A stretch of 46,321 bases of DNA. Source: a virus. The stretch lies in IMG/VR virus record IMGVR_UViG_3300043775_004386, positions 1 to 46,321 of that record. One strand, written 5' to 3'. Below the pieces are notes generated by a model, which worked only from the letters and a program-made list of their open reading frames with translations, searched no databases and was not told the DNA's origin. The position numbers and the translations under genes are program-made. Below are positions 1 through 7,706 of the stretch, in pieces; positions within the stretch are counted from its first letter, which is position 1; each line of letters starts with the position of its first letter.

Positions 1-2
1 CT

Positions 3-242
3 AAGAAAAAATTTGGAAATACAAAAGCAAAGATAAATAAAAAATCAAAAGTAAAATCTAAAGATGTTGCTGACGATGAAAGCATGGAAGATATGGTCAA
101 GAGACTAGTGAAAAAAGGCATGCCAGAGAAATTTGCAGCTTCGATTGCTAAGAAAAAATTTGAAAAAACAAAAAATGAATCTTGGATGAGAGGAGTTTTT
201 GGGGCAGACCCAAGCAAAAAATTCTTCGATGGTATTAGTTAG
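3..242 (+). CDS. C-terminal part of a Lys-rich protein (5' end outside window)
   Basis: The frame starting at base 3 is open from the window edge to a TAG at 240-242 and encodes 79 residues of a longer protein. It is very basic. The element AKKKFGNTK is echoed later as AKKKFEKTK, so the protein probably carries repeats of about 50 residues, each with a phrase like KKGMPEKFAASIA that looks helical. It ends in a short aromatic tail (FFDGIS). A strong hairpin terminator follows. The basic repeats suggest nucleic-acid binding, but I do not recognise the family. Confidence 0.7.
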   Translation, partial: KKKFGNTKAKINKKSKVKSKDVADDESMEDMVKRLVKKGMPEKFAASIAKKKFEKTKNESWMRGVFGADPSKKFFDGIS

Positions 243-263
243 TAAAACCAAGATCATGATAAT

Positions 264-298
264 ATAAGGCCAAGATTATTTCTTGGCCTTTTTTATTT
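264..298. terminator. Bidirectional intrinsic terminator between convergent genes
   Basis: A perfect 10-bp stem (266-275 pairs with 281-290, sequence AAGGCCAAGA) with a 5-base loop is followed by a T-run on the plus strand. It is preceded by A/T-rich sequence that can serve the minus strand. It lies exactly between the plus gene ending at 242 and the minus gene ending at 293. Confidence 0.85.
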
Positions 299-1174
299 GT
301 TTTGTAGCAATAAATTTATACCATTTTCAATATCTATTTTTGGGATATATTTCAATTCTTCCTTTGCCTTTTCAATATTGGCTAAAGTAAAATTTTGATA
401 AATTGAACTATAAGGGTTTTCGATATAAGTTACTTTTATTGATTTATTCAACAGCTTTTTTAAAATGTTTACTATTTCACTCATTGATGTTGCTATGCCA
501 CTGCCAACATTGAAAATGCCATTTTTTTTATAATCTAGGCACTTTATATTACAATCCACCACATCGTGAACTGAAACCCAATCTCTTTTTTGTTCTCCAA
601 ATTTAAAAAGATTAATTTCTTTATCGTGTAATGCTTGTTGGCATAATTGATATACCATGCTTGCTCTTTTTTTCTTGTGGAATTCTTGGCTTCCATAAAC
701 ATTAAAATAACGCAATCCAATCATGGTTATATTATTTTTCTCTCCAAAATTTTGAGCCACACACTCTAAAATATGCTTAGATTGAGCGTAAACATTCAAA
801 GGGCTTAACTCCATGTCTTCTGTGTATGGAGCCTGTAAATCGCCATATACAGAAGCACTACTGGCATATATTATCTTTTCACAACCAGCATTCTTTAATT
901 TTTCAAAAAGCTTTAAAGACCACAAGCAATTTGTCGAATACATGTACTTTTCATTGGTGTCAGTCGTGTCATTATGTGCTGCTTGATGGAAGCAATAATC
1001 TATTTTTCCAAATTTATCCAAGTTATCTAAGTTATTATTGCAAAAATAATGGTGATTGCAGTTTTGCTCACTATCAGTGCCTGTTATAATAATTTTGTTG
1101 CCCAATTTAAAAAGAGCATCTGCAAGATTAGATCCTATGAATCCAGTTCCACCAGTGATTAATATTAAAGCCAT
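293..1174 (-). CDS. NAD-dependent sugar epimerase/dehydratase (extended SDR)
   Basis: This 293-residue extended short-chain dehydrogenase/reductase probably acts on a nucleotide-activated sugar. The Rossmann signature TGGTGFIG lies at residues 7-14, a Ser-rich strand (YASSASVYG) near 103-111, and the catalytic Tyr/Lys pair YAQSK at 129-133. LRYFNVYG and a later RDWVSVHDV are typical of the UDP-glucose 4-epimerase and ADP-heptose 6-epimerase branch; which substrate is used cannot be told. AAGGAGAAAA precedes the ATG. A second, divergent SDR lies at 7707 and glycosyltransferases follow it, so a role in glycan or nucleotide-sugar synthesis is likely. Confidence 0.9.
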   Translation of the reverse strand: MALILITGGTGFIGSNLADALFKLGNKIIITGTDSEQNCNHHYFCNNNLDNLDKFGKIDYCFHQAAHNDTTDTNEKYMYSTNCLWSLKLFEKLKNAGCEKIIYASSASVYGDLQAPYTEDMELSPLNVYAQSKHILECVAQNFGEKNNITMIGLRYFNVYGSQEFHKKKRASMVYQLCQQALHDKEINLFKFGEQKRDWVSVHDVVDCNIKCLDYKKNGIFNVGSGIATSMSEIVNILKKLLNKSIKVTYIENPYSSIYQNFTLANIEKAKEELKYIPKIDIENGINLLLQNK

Positions 1175-1230
1175 TTTTCTCCTTGTTATTATTTTAAGAT
1201 AGATTCTTTTGCTTCATTTGGCGAATAAAA

Positions 1231-1947
1231 ATGAATAATGAATTGGTTTTTTATTTCAACAATTATTTAAACATGGGTTTAAAGCCAATTCTCTTAAAAT
1301 TTGGTTCAAAAAAACCTTTATTGAAAAATTGGAATGAATCTTATAATCCAAAATTATGGAAACATATCTTAGACCAAGATAAAGAAAAAAAATTCAATAT
1401 TGCAATTCTATTGGGAAGAGTAGTTGATGTTGAGGGTGATACTGATGATGCCAATGAGCTTTTGGAAAATATTATAGGAAACTACAAGCATCCCTGCTTC
1501 AAAAGCAGTAGATCAATTCATCACTTATTCATTAATCCAGATTCTGAACTTACTGTTAAAAAATTTCATGATATTGAATTTCGTGCAAACAAAGTATGCT
1601 CAGTTATGCCACCATCTGTTCACGAAGATGGAACTAAATATAGGTTTTTAAAGGAATGTCAATTCCCCATACCAGCAATGCCAGACAGTTTGCTTGACTT
1701 TTATCGTAAAAATAAAAAAGAACATGATAAATCTGTTTCTAAGACAAAATATGTTAAACCAAAAACAAAAAAAGATCATACCAAAACATTGTGTCATAAA
1801 TGTAGAAAATATAAATTTGTACATAAGAAGAGACTTGCTTTAGAAGTTCATGCATTCATTCTTAAAAATTTATCATGGTCGTGTCAAGAATGTCGGGAAA
1901 TAGATGTGAGAGAAATGTGTCGATTGATTAGAAGCAATCAGATTTGA
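1231..1947 (+). CDS. PrimPol-like (bifunctional primase/polymerase N-terminal) protein with C-terminal zinc motif
   Basis: Residues 1-160 resemble the archaeo-eukaryotic primase-like Prim-Pol domain. Motif I is VVDVEGD (64-70) with acidic metal ligands, motif II is SSRSIHHLF (92-100) with the sxH histidine, and motif III is the DIEFRA region (114-119), followed by a VMPPSVHEDG phrase typical of the family. A Lys-rich linker leads to a C-terminal CxxC...CxxC pair (Cys188/191 and Cys218/221), probably a zinc site. There is no helicase domain in the protein or beside it, so it may be a stand-alone primase or repair polymerase. No Shine-Dalgarno sequence is visible before the ATG. The 3' end overlaps the convergent hydrolase gene by 10 bases. 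Confidence 0.75.
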   Translation: MNNELVFYFNNYLNMGLKPILLKFGSKKPLLKNWNESYNPKLWKHILDQDKEKKFNIAILLGRVVDVEGDTDDANELLENIIGNYKHPCFKSSRSIHHLFINPDSELTVKKFHDIEFRANKVCSVMPPSVHEDGTKYRFLKECQFPIPAMPDSLLDFYRKNKKEHDKSVSKTKYVKPKTKKDHTKTLCHKCRKYKFVHKKRLALEVHAFILKNLSWSCQECREIDVREMCRLIRSNQI

Positions 1948-2540
1948 TTTAAAAATACGGAAGCATAATCTACATCTTCTTTTAAAATAACATGTCCACC
2001 AGAGTTTTTTTCTAAAACAGAAACATTATAATTTTGTCTTAAAAGAGTGTTTTTAGTTGGCATATATCTTTCTTCCCAATTAAAAACACTATCATCTCTG
2101 CAATGAATAAGAAGAATTGGATTTTTGTGCTTAGAATGCCCAATTGAATTAGTGTTTAAAATTGTTCCATTGTGACTAATTGCAGCCTTATATTTGTAAT
2201 TTGTTATAAGTCCTAATGTCACGGCAGCACCAGAAGAAAAGCCAGATAAATATACTTGATTTTGATTTAAATTATCACTTGAAATTATTGAACATATAAG
2301 TTCATTTATTTCCTTAATCGTATTTTCCAATTTTTCAACAGATGATTTTTGATCTGTGATTCCATTTGGTTTTGGATACCATTCTATTTCTGGTGATAAA
2401 ATGTTTAAATTATAATTTTTTTTAATGTAATCATTTGATTGATACAATTCCAATAATGTTTCTACTTGTTGGTTTCTTCCGACAAATAGAAACATTGTTT
2501 TTTCTTTTTTTTCAATCTTTTTTGAAAAAAAATTAAACAT
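1938..2540 (-). CDS. Alpha/beta hydrolase (esterase-like)
   Basis: A 200-residue single-domain alpha/beta hydrolase. The nucleophile elbow is GFSSG (100-104, Ser102), an Asp sits in LIHCRDD (149/150), and the His is in GGHVI (His183), giving a plausible Ser-Asp-His triad. The layout matches small carboxylesterase/phospholipase-like enzymes; the substrate is unknown. I chose the ATG at 2540, which overlaps the TAA of the upstream amidoligase (TAATG) and has GGAAT just before it; an in-frame ATG at 2552 is possible. Translational coupling to the amidoligase suggests that the two act in one pathway. Confidence 0.75.
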   Translation of the reverse strand: MFNFFSKKIEKKEKTMFLFVGRNQQVETLLELYQSNDYIKKNYNLNILSPEIEWYPKPNGITDQKSSVEKLENTIKEINELICSIISSDNLNQNQVYLSGFSSGAAVTLGLITNYKYKAAISHNGTILNTNSIGHSKHKNPILLIHCRDDSVFNWEERYMPTKNTLLRQNYNVSVLEKNSGGHVILKEDVDYASVFLNQI

Positions 2541-3451
2541 TAAATATTCCATTCTTTGTAAAAATCAAAATCTACATTTTGCAATTCTGTAATTTGTTGA
2601 ACCAAATTATTAGGAAGGTAACAACTTACAATGTTCATAAATGTTTCTGCTTCTTTTTTTTTGCAACAATTGATACTGTTTTGCAATAATTTTACATCAT
2701 ATCCAAAACAATTATGAGCAAGAGAAATATCATCATCTTCTGATTGTGAATCATTTATACTCCAAAATTTTTCATGCTCATTGTTTTCAACAAAATCAAT
2801 GGTAAAGCTTGTGATATCATAAACTAGTTCGACTAATTTTGGGCTTTTTATCCAAAAGTTTCCAAGACATCGATATTCCAAACCGTGTTCTGGTATTCTA
2901 TGGCTTCCTGCATGCCCATAAATTTTTCTTCTATATACTTGGTTTATATCGTGATCTAATAAAATTGATGGAATGCCAAGGAACAAATCAAGCATACGAA
3001 CCAAATTTAATGTTTGCATCCCATCATTGAAAATATCATTGTTCCCCAAATGTATATGACCACCAGCAGTACGAAATCCTGTCGTTTCAATAATTTCTTG
3101 TGGTGGCATAACTTGTTGCAAAGTATAGGCACAATATTCTGGATTGCAGCCAGCAATTCTTGATTGTTTGTGACATAGTTCTTTTTTCGGAAACCAATTT
3201 GCTGATTCGGCTTTAAGCTCATAGCCCTCTAAGTCTTCAGCTATATCTTCAAATGCCGATCTGAAATTATTCACCGCATCATATTTGCTTGTGCTTGGCT
3301 TTATTTGTAATTCGACCAATACATTGTCGTAATAATATGAATTATCACGAACCTTTATTTTATGTTCTTTGTCTGGAAGAACACCAATTGCACTTTTTAA
3401 TTCGCCATTTTTTGAAAGAAACAGTTCAGGATCTGATCCGAAAGAAAACAT
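2540..3451 (-). CDS. Amidoligase, phiEco32-type COOH-NH2 ligase (type 2)
   Basis: A 303-residue protein with hallmarks of phage COOH-NH2 ligases, members of the glutamine-synthetase-like carboxylate-amine ligase superfamily: GSDPELFL at 5-12, GGHIHLG at 130-136, an Arg/Gly-rich RRKIYGHAGSHR at 174-185, and EYRCLGNFW at 192-200. Such enzymes form amide bonds ATP-dependently. Proposed targets in the literature are peptides or cell-wall cross-links, but the phage substrate is not known. A strong AGGAGG lies before the ATG. It sits between a co-oriented unknown protein (3461-4213) and a coupled hydrolase, and the three may be one modification module. Confidence 0.85.
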   Translation of the reverse strand: MFSFGSDPELFLSKNGELKSAIGVLPDKEHKIKVRDNSYYYDNVLVELQIKPSTSKYDAVNNFRSAFEDIAEDLEGYELKAESANWFPKKELCHKQSRIAGCNPEYCAYTLQQVMPPQEIIETTGFRTAGGHIHLGNNDIFNDGMQTLNLVRMLDLFLGIPSILLDHDINQVYRRKIYGHAGSHRIPEHGLEYRCLGNFWIKSPKLVELVYDITSFTIDFVENNEHEKFWSINDSQSEDDDISLAHNCFGYDVKLLQNSINCCKKKEAETFMNIVSCYLPNNLVQQITELQNVDFDFYKEWNI

Positions 3452-3460
3452 AGAAGCCTC

Positions 3461-4213
3461 CTAGAAAAGATGCCATTTTGGAATAATGCCTACATATCCT
3501 TCTTCTTGAGTTTTAATTTCATTACTGTACGAGAGAATTCCGGTTGAATTGTGTATACAATCAACGCTTAAATTAGGATAATTTTTATTTATATCCCGAT
3601 AGAATATTTTTCTATCTCCCATTTTCATAATTCTTTCAAACCCCAAGTAAGAATTTTTAAGCAAATATGCATCTTTTTTTTGATATGGCTTTATTTTATT
3701 TTTCAACATATCATCTAGTGTCTTTTTTGCAGTTTGATTAGCTTTGTGCATTAGGCCTATTCTAAGCATTAATACAAACAAAGAAATCATTGGCGGGGCT
3801 TTCATCCACCTTCTTGTAGCTTGAATCAAATATGTTTTATTTTTGCATACTCTTAACTTAGTATGCTTCATTTGTAAACTTGTTTCTAGTTCATTTATAA
3901 ATCGAATTGAATTATTTAATTTTTCTTCAAATAAATTATCGCTATGGTTTTTAACCAATAATCTTAATTGTTTAAGGCATATTTTTGGATCTTTGTGAGG
4001 ACTGTACAAAAAATTAAAAATATTAATTGTTATTTTGTTTATGTTCGAATAAACGATATCTTGTAAAAAATCTTTACAAAGTATGAAATTATGACATTGT
4101 TCATAATTATCGGAAACGAAAGCGAATTCTAATCCCTTTTTATAGATTTGAAGAACATTGGAGTTCTTGCGTTCCGACTCATACCACTTTATTCGTTTCA
4201 AACAATTTGGCAT
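3461..4213 (-). CDS. Conserved phage-type protein of unknown function beside the amidoligase
   Basis: A 250-residue soluble, basic, helix-rich protein with no catalytic motif that I recognise. It has a central segment rich in Leu/Lys and an aromatic phrase RRWMKAPPMISLF. I have an impression, not verifiable here, of similar proteins beside amidoligase genes in other large phages. It starts 9 bases upstream of the amidoligase, with GAGGAT before its ATG, so the two are almost certainly co-transcribed. A partner or substrate of the ligase is the simplest guess. Confidence 0.65.
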   Translation of the reverse strand: MPNCLKRIKWYESERKNSNVLQIYKKGLEFAFVSDNYEQCHNFILCKDFLQDIVYSNINKITINIFNFLYSPHKDPKICLKQLRLLVKNHSDNLFEEKLNNSIRFINELETSLQMKHTKLRVCKNKTYLIQATRRWMKAPPMISLFVLMLRIGLMHKANQTAKKTLDDMLKNKIKPYQKKDAYLLKNSYLGFERIMKMGDRKIFYRDINKNYPNLSVDCIHNSTGILSYSNEIKTQEEGYVGIIPKWHLF

Positions 4214-4272
4214 TATATCCTCTGTAATACAAATTATAAAACAATTAGTAAAGTTAATTCAATATATAATTT

Positions 4273-4566
4273 ATGCAAGGATTTACACAATTTTGTGAAA
4301 ATAATTTTCAAGACTCAGAGATAATACAGAATTATCTCCATAGAGATGATTTGTCTGTCAAGAATATTGCTGTTTTACACGGCAAATCTGAAGCGGAAAT
4401 ATATAGAATATTGCAATATAATGGCATTAATCCAAATAGACAAAAAATACATCATGAAAAGGTTCAAAATCTTTCTAATTTAGGTTGGGGAATTAGAGAA
4501 ATTTCAAATTTCACAGGATATTCAACAAGAAATGTCAGATATATATTGAAAAAACCTACGAGGTAA
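4273..4566 (+). CDS. Small protein with two helix-turn-helix-like segments
   Basis: A 97-residue protein with two HTH-like stretches. One lies around residues 27-52 (LSVKNIAVLHGKSEAEIYRI), the other around 66-93 (NLGWGIREISNFTGYSTRNV). Both have the pattern of a recognition helix following a short turn. Two tandem HTHs in under 100 residues suggest a site-specific DNA-binding regulator or a stripped homing or resolvase-type DNA-binding domain. No Shine-Dalgarno is visible, and its upstream region is shared with the divergent gene at 4213. It ends one base before the structural gene at 4568, so it may be transcribed with it. Confidence 0.65.
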   Translation: MQGFTQFCENNFQDSEIIQNYLHRDDLSVKNIAVLHGKSEAEIYRILQYNGINPNRQKIHHEKVQNLSNLGWGIREISNFTGYSTRNVRYILKKPTR

Positions 4567-4567
4567 G

Positions 4568-5407
4568 ATGGCAATAATTAGCGATGATATAAAATTGTTC
4601 TATAGTGGCGGAATCACTAATTCAAACCCAGATCTTTGTTTGGGTGGAGAAATGTCTACTACTTTTTTCCTAAACGATAGACTATTTGATTCCATAACAA
4701 GCAGCCAATCATCTTCTGGCCATACCGATTATCGTTGTGTTTATTTTTATAATCTTAATCCCACAGATACATTATATAATGCAAAAGTTTACATTAGTAG
4801 TGAAATTTCTGGAGGTGCAGGTGTCGTGATTGGTCTTGAAATAAATAATGAAAGACAAGATATTTACATTACCAATGCCACTTCTGTTGCTACAGGAAGT
4901 TTTATTTTGCAATATTATAATTATTTTAGCGACTCTGAAATTCAATTCACTGTAAATCATAATTCAAACATAACAACATGGGCAACAAACTTACAAAATT
5001 CTATAAGATCAATAAGTGGACTTGAGGAAATTACTGTGATTGGATCGTATATTGGGTCTACAGCATATTTTCAGGTCACATTTGGCGGAACTGCTCGTTA
5101 TAGGTATTATGAATCATTTCAGTTAGTTTCATCTTCTCAATCTTTTTTAGATGTCAATTCCTCATTTACAATTCAAAAAATTATTGATGGTGGACCAAAA
5201 TTAAAAACAGCAATTGAAGTAAACGATGACGCAACATCTCCAAATAATGTAACTTTTGCACCAACATCAATAACCTACCCTATAGAAATTGGAGATTTAA
5301 AACCTTTAGAATTTTACCCAATTTGGATAAAAAGAACAGTTGCTTCAAACACTGGCTCGATGGAAAACGATGGCTTTTCCCTAAAGATGAAAGGGGAAAT
5401 TGTTTGA
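4568..5407 (+). CDS. Probable virion structural protein (beta-rich)
   Basis: A 279-residue protein rich in Ser/Thr/Gly/Asn and aromatic residues in alternating beta-strand-like patterns, with little Lys and no signal peptide. The opening (IKLFYSGGITNSNPDLCLGG) and the ending, which mentions no enzyme motif, look like a phage baseplate or tail accessory protein. GAGGTAAG lies at proper spacing before the ATG. It is one base after the HTH gene, and its TGA overlaps the TTG start of the next gene. The function is inferred from composition only. Confidence 0.6.
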   Translation: MAIISDDIKLFYSGGITNSNPDLCLGGEMSTTFFLNDRLFDSITSSQSSSGHTDYRCVYFYNLNPTDTLYNAKVYISSEISGGAGVVIGLEINNERQDIYITNATSVATGSFILQYYNYFSDSEIQFTVNHNSNITTWATNLQNSIRSISGLEEITVIGSYIGSTAYFQVTFGGTARYRYYESFQLVSSSQSFLDVNSSFTIQKIIDGGPKLKTAIEVNDDATSPNNVTFAPTSITYPIEIGDLKPLEFYPIWIKRTVASNTGSMENDGFSLKMKGEIV

Positions 5408-5928
5408 AATATATTTTATTTTTCTATCTATTTTTTTCATTAAATATTTATGGTCAAAATCACAAAGACCATTCTCCTACTGTTGCACAATATGAAGAAA
5501 AAATAGAATACTTTGGTTCTATAACTAAAAATATATTTCAAGAAAAAACATGGGAAAAGATAATTCTTCAAAATAAAATTACAAAAAAAGAAACTATATG
5601 GGCAAATCTTGATAATTTTCAAAAACAAATGTTCTGTTTTTCTATGGGAAATAGAACATTAAGTGCTTTTTTGAAAATGGAAGAACATTGGGCAGAAGAG
5701 CTTAAAAAGTTTGATAATCCAAATTATAAATTAGTTAATTCTTCGGAATCAAGACCAGCAACAAAAGCAGAAGTAAAAAATTATTTAGAAAAAATTAAAG
5801 AAATGAAAAATGAATTTGCTAAAGAATTTGAAATTTTTAATCATGATTTTTTTAAAAATTATAAAAATAAACTTACATTAGAAGAAATAGAAAGTTATAA
5901 TAAAAAAATACAGGATGCAAAGAAGTAA
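5404..5928 (+). CDS. Secreted/periplasmic protein of unknown function, TTG start
   Basis: A 174-residue protein with a clear signal peptide if translation begins at the TTG at 5404: a Lys followed by a hydrophobic run (ILFFYLFFSL), then a polar region after NIYGQ. This start is supported by AAAGGGG a few bases upstream and by overlap with the TGA of the previous gene. An upstream in-frame ATG at 5323 would bury the signal inside the protein and lie within the preceding gene. The mature part is Lys/Glu-rich and helical with no recognised domain. Export implies a role in the host envelope or periplasm. Confidence 0.7.
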   Translation: MKYILFFYLFFSLNIYGQNHKDHSPTVAQYEEKIEYFGSITKNIFQEKTWEKIILQNKITKKETIWANLDNFQKQMFCFSMGNRTLSAFLKMEEHWAEELKKFDNPNYKLVNSSESRPATKAEVKNYLEKIKEMKNEFAKEFEIFNHDFFKNYKNKLTLEEIESYNKKIQDAKK

Positions 5929-5932
5929 ATCT

Positions 5933-6340
5933 ATGGATTGCCCCTTACACAATAAACCTTGCTCTGCTGTAAAAAATTTACAGTTCATGATTTCTTCAGA
6001 TGAAATCTTAAAAATATTCAATATATGCCAAAGTTGCATGTCTGATTATGAAATAAAAGATCAAATTTTTAATTCTTGTTCTTCTTGCGAAACTTCTCTT
6101 TTTGAAATAAAAAAACATAAAAAATTTGGATGTGCAAATTGCTATGTTCATTTTAAGGATTATGCCGAAAGGTATTTTTCTGTTTGTCAGGTAGGAACTA
6201 AACATATTGGAAAAGTTCCATCTTTATCAAACAGTCTTACAATAGACCAGCTTGGAAAAAAAATGAACGAAGCTATTGTTGAAGAAAATTATGAACTAGC
6301 GAATGAATATAAAAAAATCATTGCTCAGAAATCCAATTAG
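5933..6340 (+). CDS. mcsA: McsA-like zinc-binding protein with UVR motif
   Basis: A 135-residue homologue of McsA, the bacterial protein that activates the McsB protein-arginine kinase and helps mark proteins for ClpCP. Cysteines come in pairs as in McsA: Cys3/Cys10, Cys32/Cys35, Cys49/Cys52 and Cys67/Cys70. Between them are a GCANCYVHF phrase, then HIGKVPS (91-97), and a UVR-type coiled segment at about 107-130 (LGKKMNEAIVEENYELANEY). I start at the ATG at 5933, just after the previous stop, because McsA proteins begin at the first Cys motif; an ATG at 5915 is also in frame. No McsB kinase is in the window. The 3' end overlaps the convergent protease gene by 23 bases. Confidence 0.7.
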   Translation: MDCPLHNKPCSAVKNLQFMISSDEILKIFNICQSCMSDYEIKDQIFNSCSSCETSLFEIKKHKKFGCANCYVHFKDYAERYFSVCQVGTKHIGKVPSLSNSLTIDQLGKKMNEAIVEENYELANEYKKIIAQKSN

Positions 6341-7265
6341 CCAAATCTTGAGGATTTATAATTCCAAAGCCTTCAAAAAACTTTTGTTTTGCAAATTCTT
6401 TATTTTTTACACCTACACAATGTTTTTTAAGTTCATCTCTATAATCTTGACTTGAAATTAACTTTATCTTATTTCCACTTTCTCTATTATAAGACAATAA
6501 AAGACAAGCAATTCCAACCGCAAAAGGATTTGCCATACTCGTTCCAGATAGAATAGCATACCAAGATTCTGGAACTGTGCTGAAAATTTCATTTCCTGGT
6601 GCTAAAAAATCTAAATCTGTTCCAGTACAACTAAAATTAGATCTGTCAAAGTCTTTGTTTATAGAGCCTATACCTATGGTCTCTGGATAATTAGCTGGAT
6701 AAAATATTTCACGAGTCTTCCCAGCATTTCCAGCAGCACAAAAACATACAACCCCTTTTGATTCTGCATATTGAATTGCTTTTCTTACTTGCTGAACTGG
6801 ATTGGGGGAACCAAGACTAAGTGTAATAAAATCAACTTTTTGATCTACTGCCCAACGAATTCCATTTGCTACATCAATAAGATTCCCAGATCCATTTTTG
6901 TCCAATACCTTTACTGGTATTACTTTGGTTTTAGGGGCAACTCCAACCATTCCAATTAAATTGTTTTCCGCACAAATAATCCCAGTACAATGAGTTCCAT
7001 GACCATTTTCGTCTATAGGTTCTTTTTTTGGATCTATAAAGTTTTTACCTTTTAGTAAATTGTTTTTTAAATCTTGGTGATTTAAATCGCAACCACTATC
7101 CAAAACAGCAACAACCACTCCTTCACCTTGAGTTTTTTTCCAAACTTTAGGAAGATCAAAAGCGGTAATCCCCCATCCAATTTGTTGCTTGGATTCTTGT
7201 ATTGATAATACTTCTCTTCTTGAAAATGGAAGAAGTTTACACTTGTGCTGGATCTTTTTTGTCAT
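6318..7265 (-). CDS. Subtilisin-family serine protease (S8)
   Basis: A 315-residue subtilase with an intact triad: Asp56 in VVAVLDSG, His89 in NGHGTH and Ser243 in SGTSMANP. The oxyanion Asn180 is in AAGNAG. No signal peptide is visible and only a short N-terminal extension (about 35 residues) precedes the catalytic domain, so it may act in the cytoplasm or be virion-borne. I chose the ATG at 7265, preceded by GGAGAAAA, over one at 7289. Its start lies inside the 3' end of the upstream gene (7237-7671), implying coupling. It is one of several proteases in the window. Confidence 0.92.
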   Translation of the reverse strand: MTKKIQHKCKLLPFSRREVLSIQESKQQIGWGITAFDLPKVWKKTQGEGVVVAVLDSGCDLNHQDLKNNLLKGKNFIDPKKEPIDENGHGTHCTGIICAENNLIGMVGVAPKTKVIPVKVLDKNGSGNLIDVANGIRWAVDQKVDFITLSLGSPNPVQQVRKAIQYAESKGVVCFCAAGNAGKTREIFYPANYPETIGIGSINKDFDRSNFSCTGTDLDFLAPGNEIFSTVPESWYAILSGTSMANPFAVGIACLLLSYNRESGNKIKLISSQDYRDELKKHCVGVKNKEFAKQKFFEGFGIINPQDLANWISEQ

Positions 7266-7671
7266 TTTTCTCCATGTTCCATAATCCATTACGGTATTTA
7301 CTAACTATAAAGTCTATAAGTTCACTTACAACAATGCTAATTAAAATCTTTTTTATAGTCGAGGACATTGGCTTTAACCATAATGGAAAAATAGAAATAA
7401 CTATGTAGTCATATAATTGCCCTGCGACTAACATAACCACAGCTTTTTTATCTTCTCCTTTTGGTATTATTGGCTCAACAAATTGAATCATATCATCTAT
7501 GGATTTTATGATAAATATTGTTCCATTCAAAAGATAATCAGTTGGAATACTAACCCAACTACTTTTTTTTGGTTTTTCTTCATCCCATTTTTTCTTCAAG
7601 TCAAAAAGACATTGTTCGCATTGAATTATTGCTGATTTTATTTCTTCTGTTGTCATTATTGTTTTTTTCAT
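7237..7671 (-). CDS. Unknown protein with two weak hydrophobic segments (possibly holin-like)
   Basis: A 144-residue protein. After a charged N-terminus with one Cys pair (CEQC) come an acidic/hydrophobic middle and two moderately hydrophobic stretches (around VVMLVAGQLYDYIVISIFPL and KKILISIVVSELIDFIVSKY). The C-terminus is charged. Small membrane-active phage proteins such as holins can look like this, but the segments are too short and polar to be sure. AGGAGAAAAA precedes the ATG. It is coupled to the downstream subtilisin, overlapping it by 29 bases. Confidence 0.55.
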   Translation of the reverse strand: MKKTIMTTEEIKSAIIQCEQCLFDLKKKWDEEKPKKSSWVSIPTDYLLNGTIFIIKSIDDMIQFVEPIIPKGEDKKAVVMLVAGQLYDYIVISIFPLWLKPMSSTIKKILISIVVSELIDFIVSKYRNGLWNMEKNDKKDPAQV

Positions 7672-7706
7672 TTTTTCTCCTGATGTTAAAGATATATATC
7701 ATTAAT

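Noticed and set aside
5323-5403. An ATG start at 5323 for the secreted protein
   Set aside because: It places the signal peptide inside the protein and overlaps 85 bases of the structural gene; the TTG at 5404 has its own ribosome-binding site.
7569-7706. A hydrophobic leader (47 residues) on the second epimerase as a membrane anchor
   Set aside because: It lies inside an opposite-strand gene's 5' region and the SDR fold begins exactly at the ATG at 7707.
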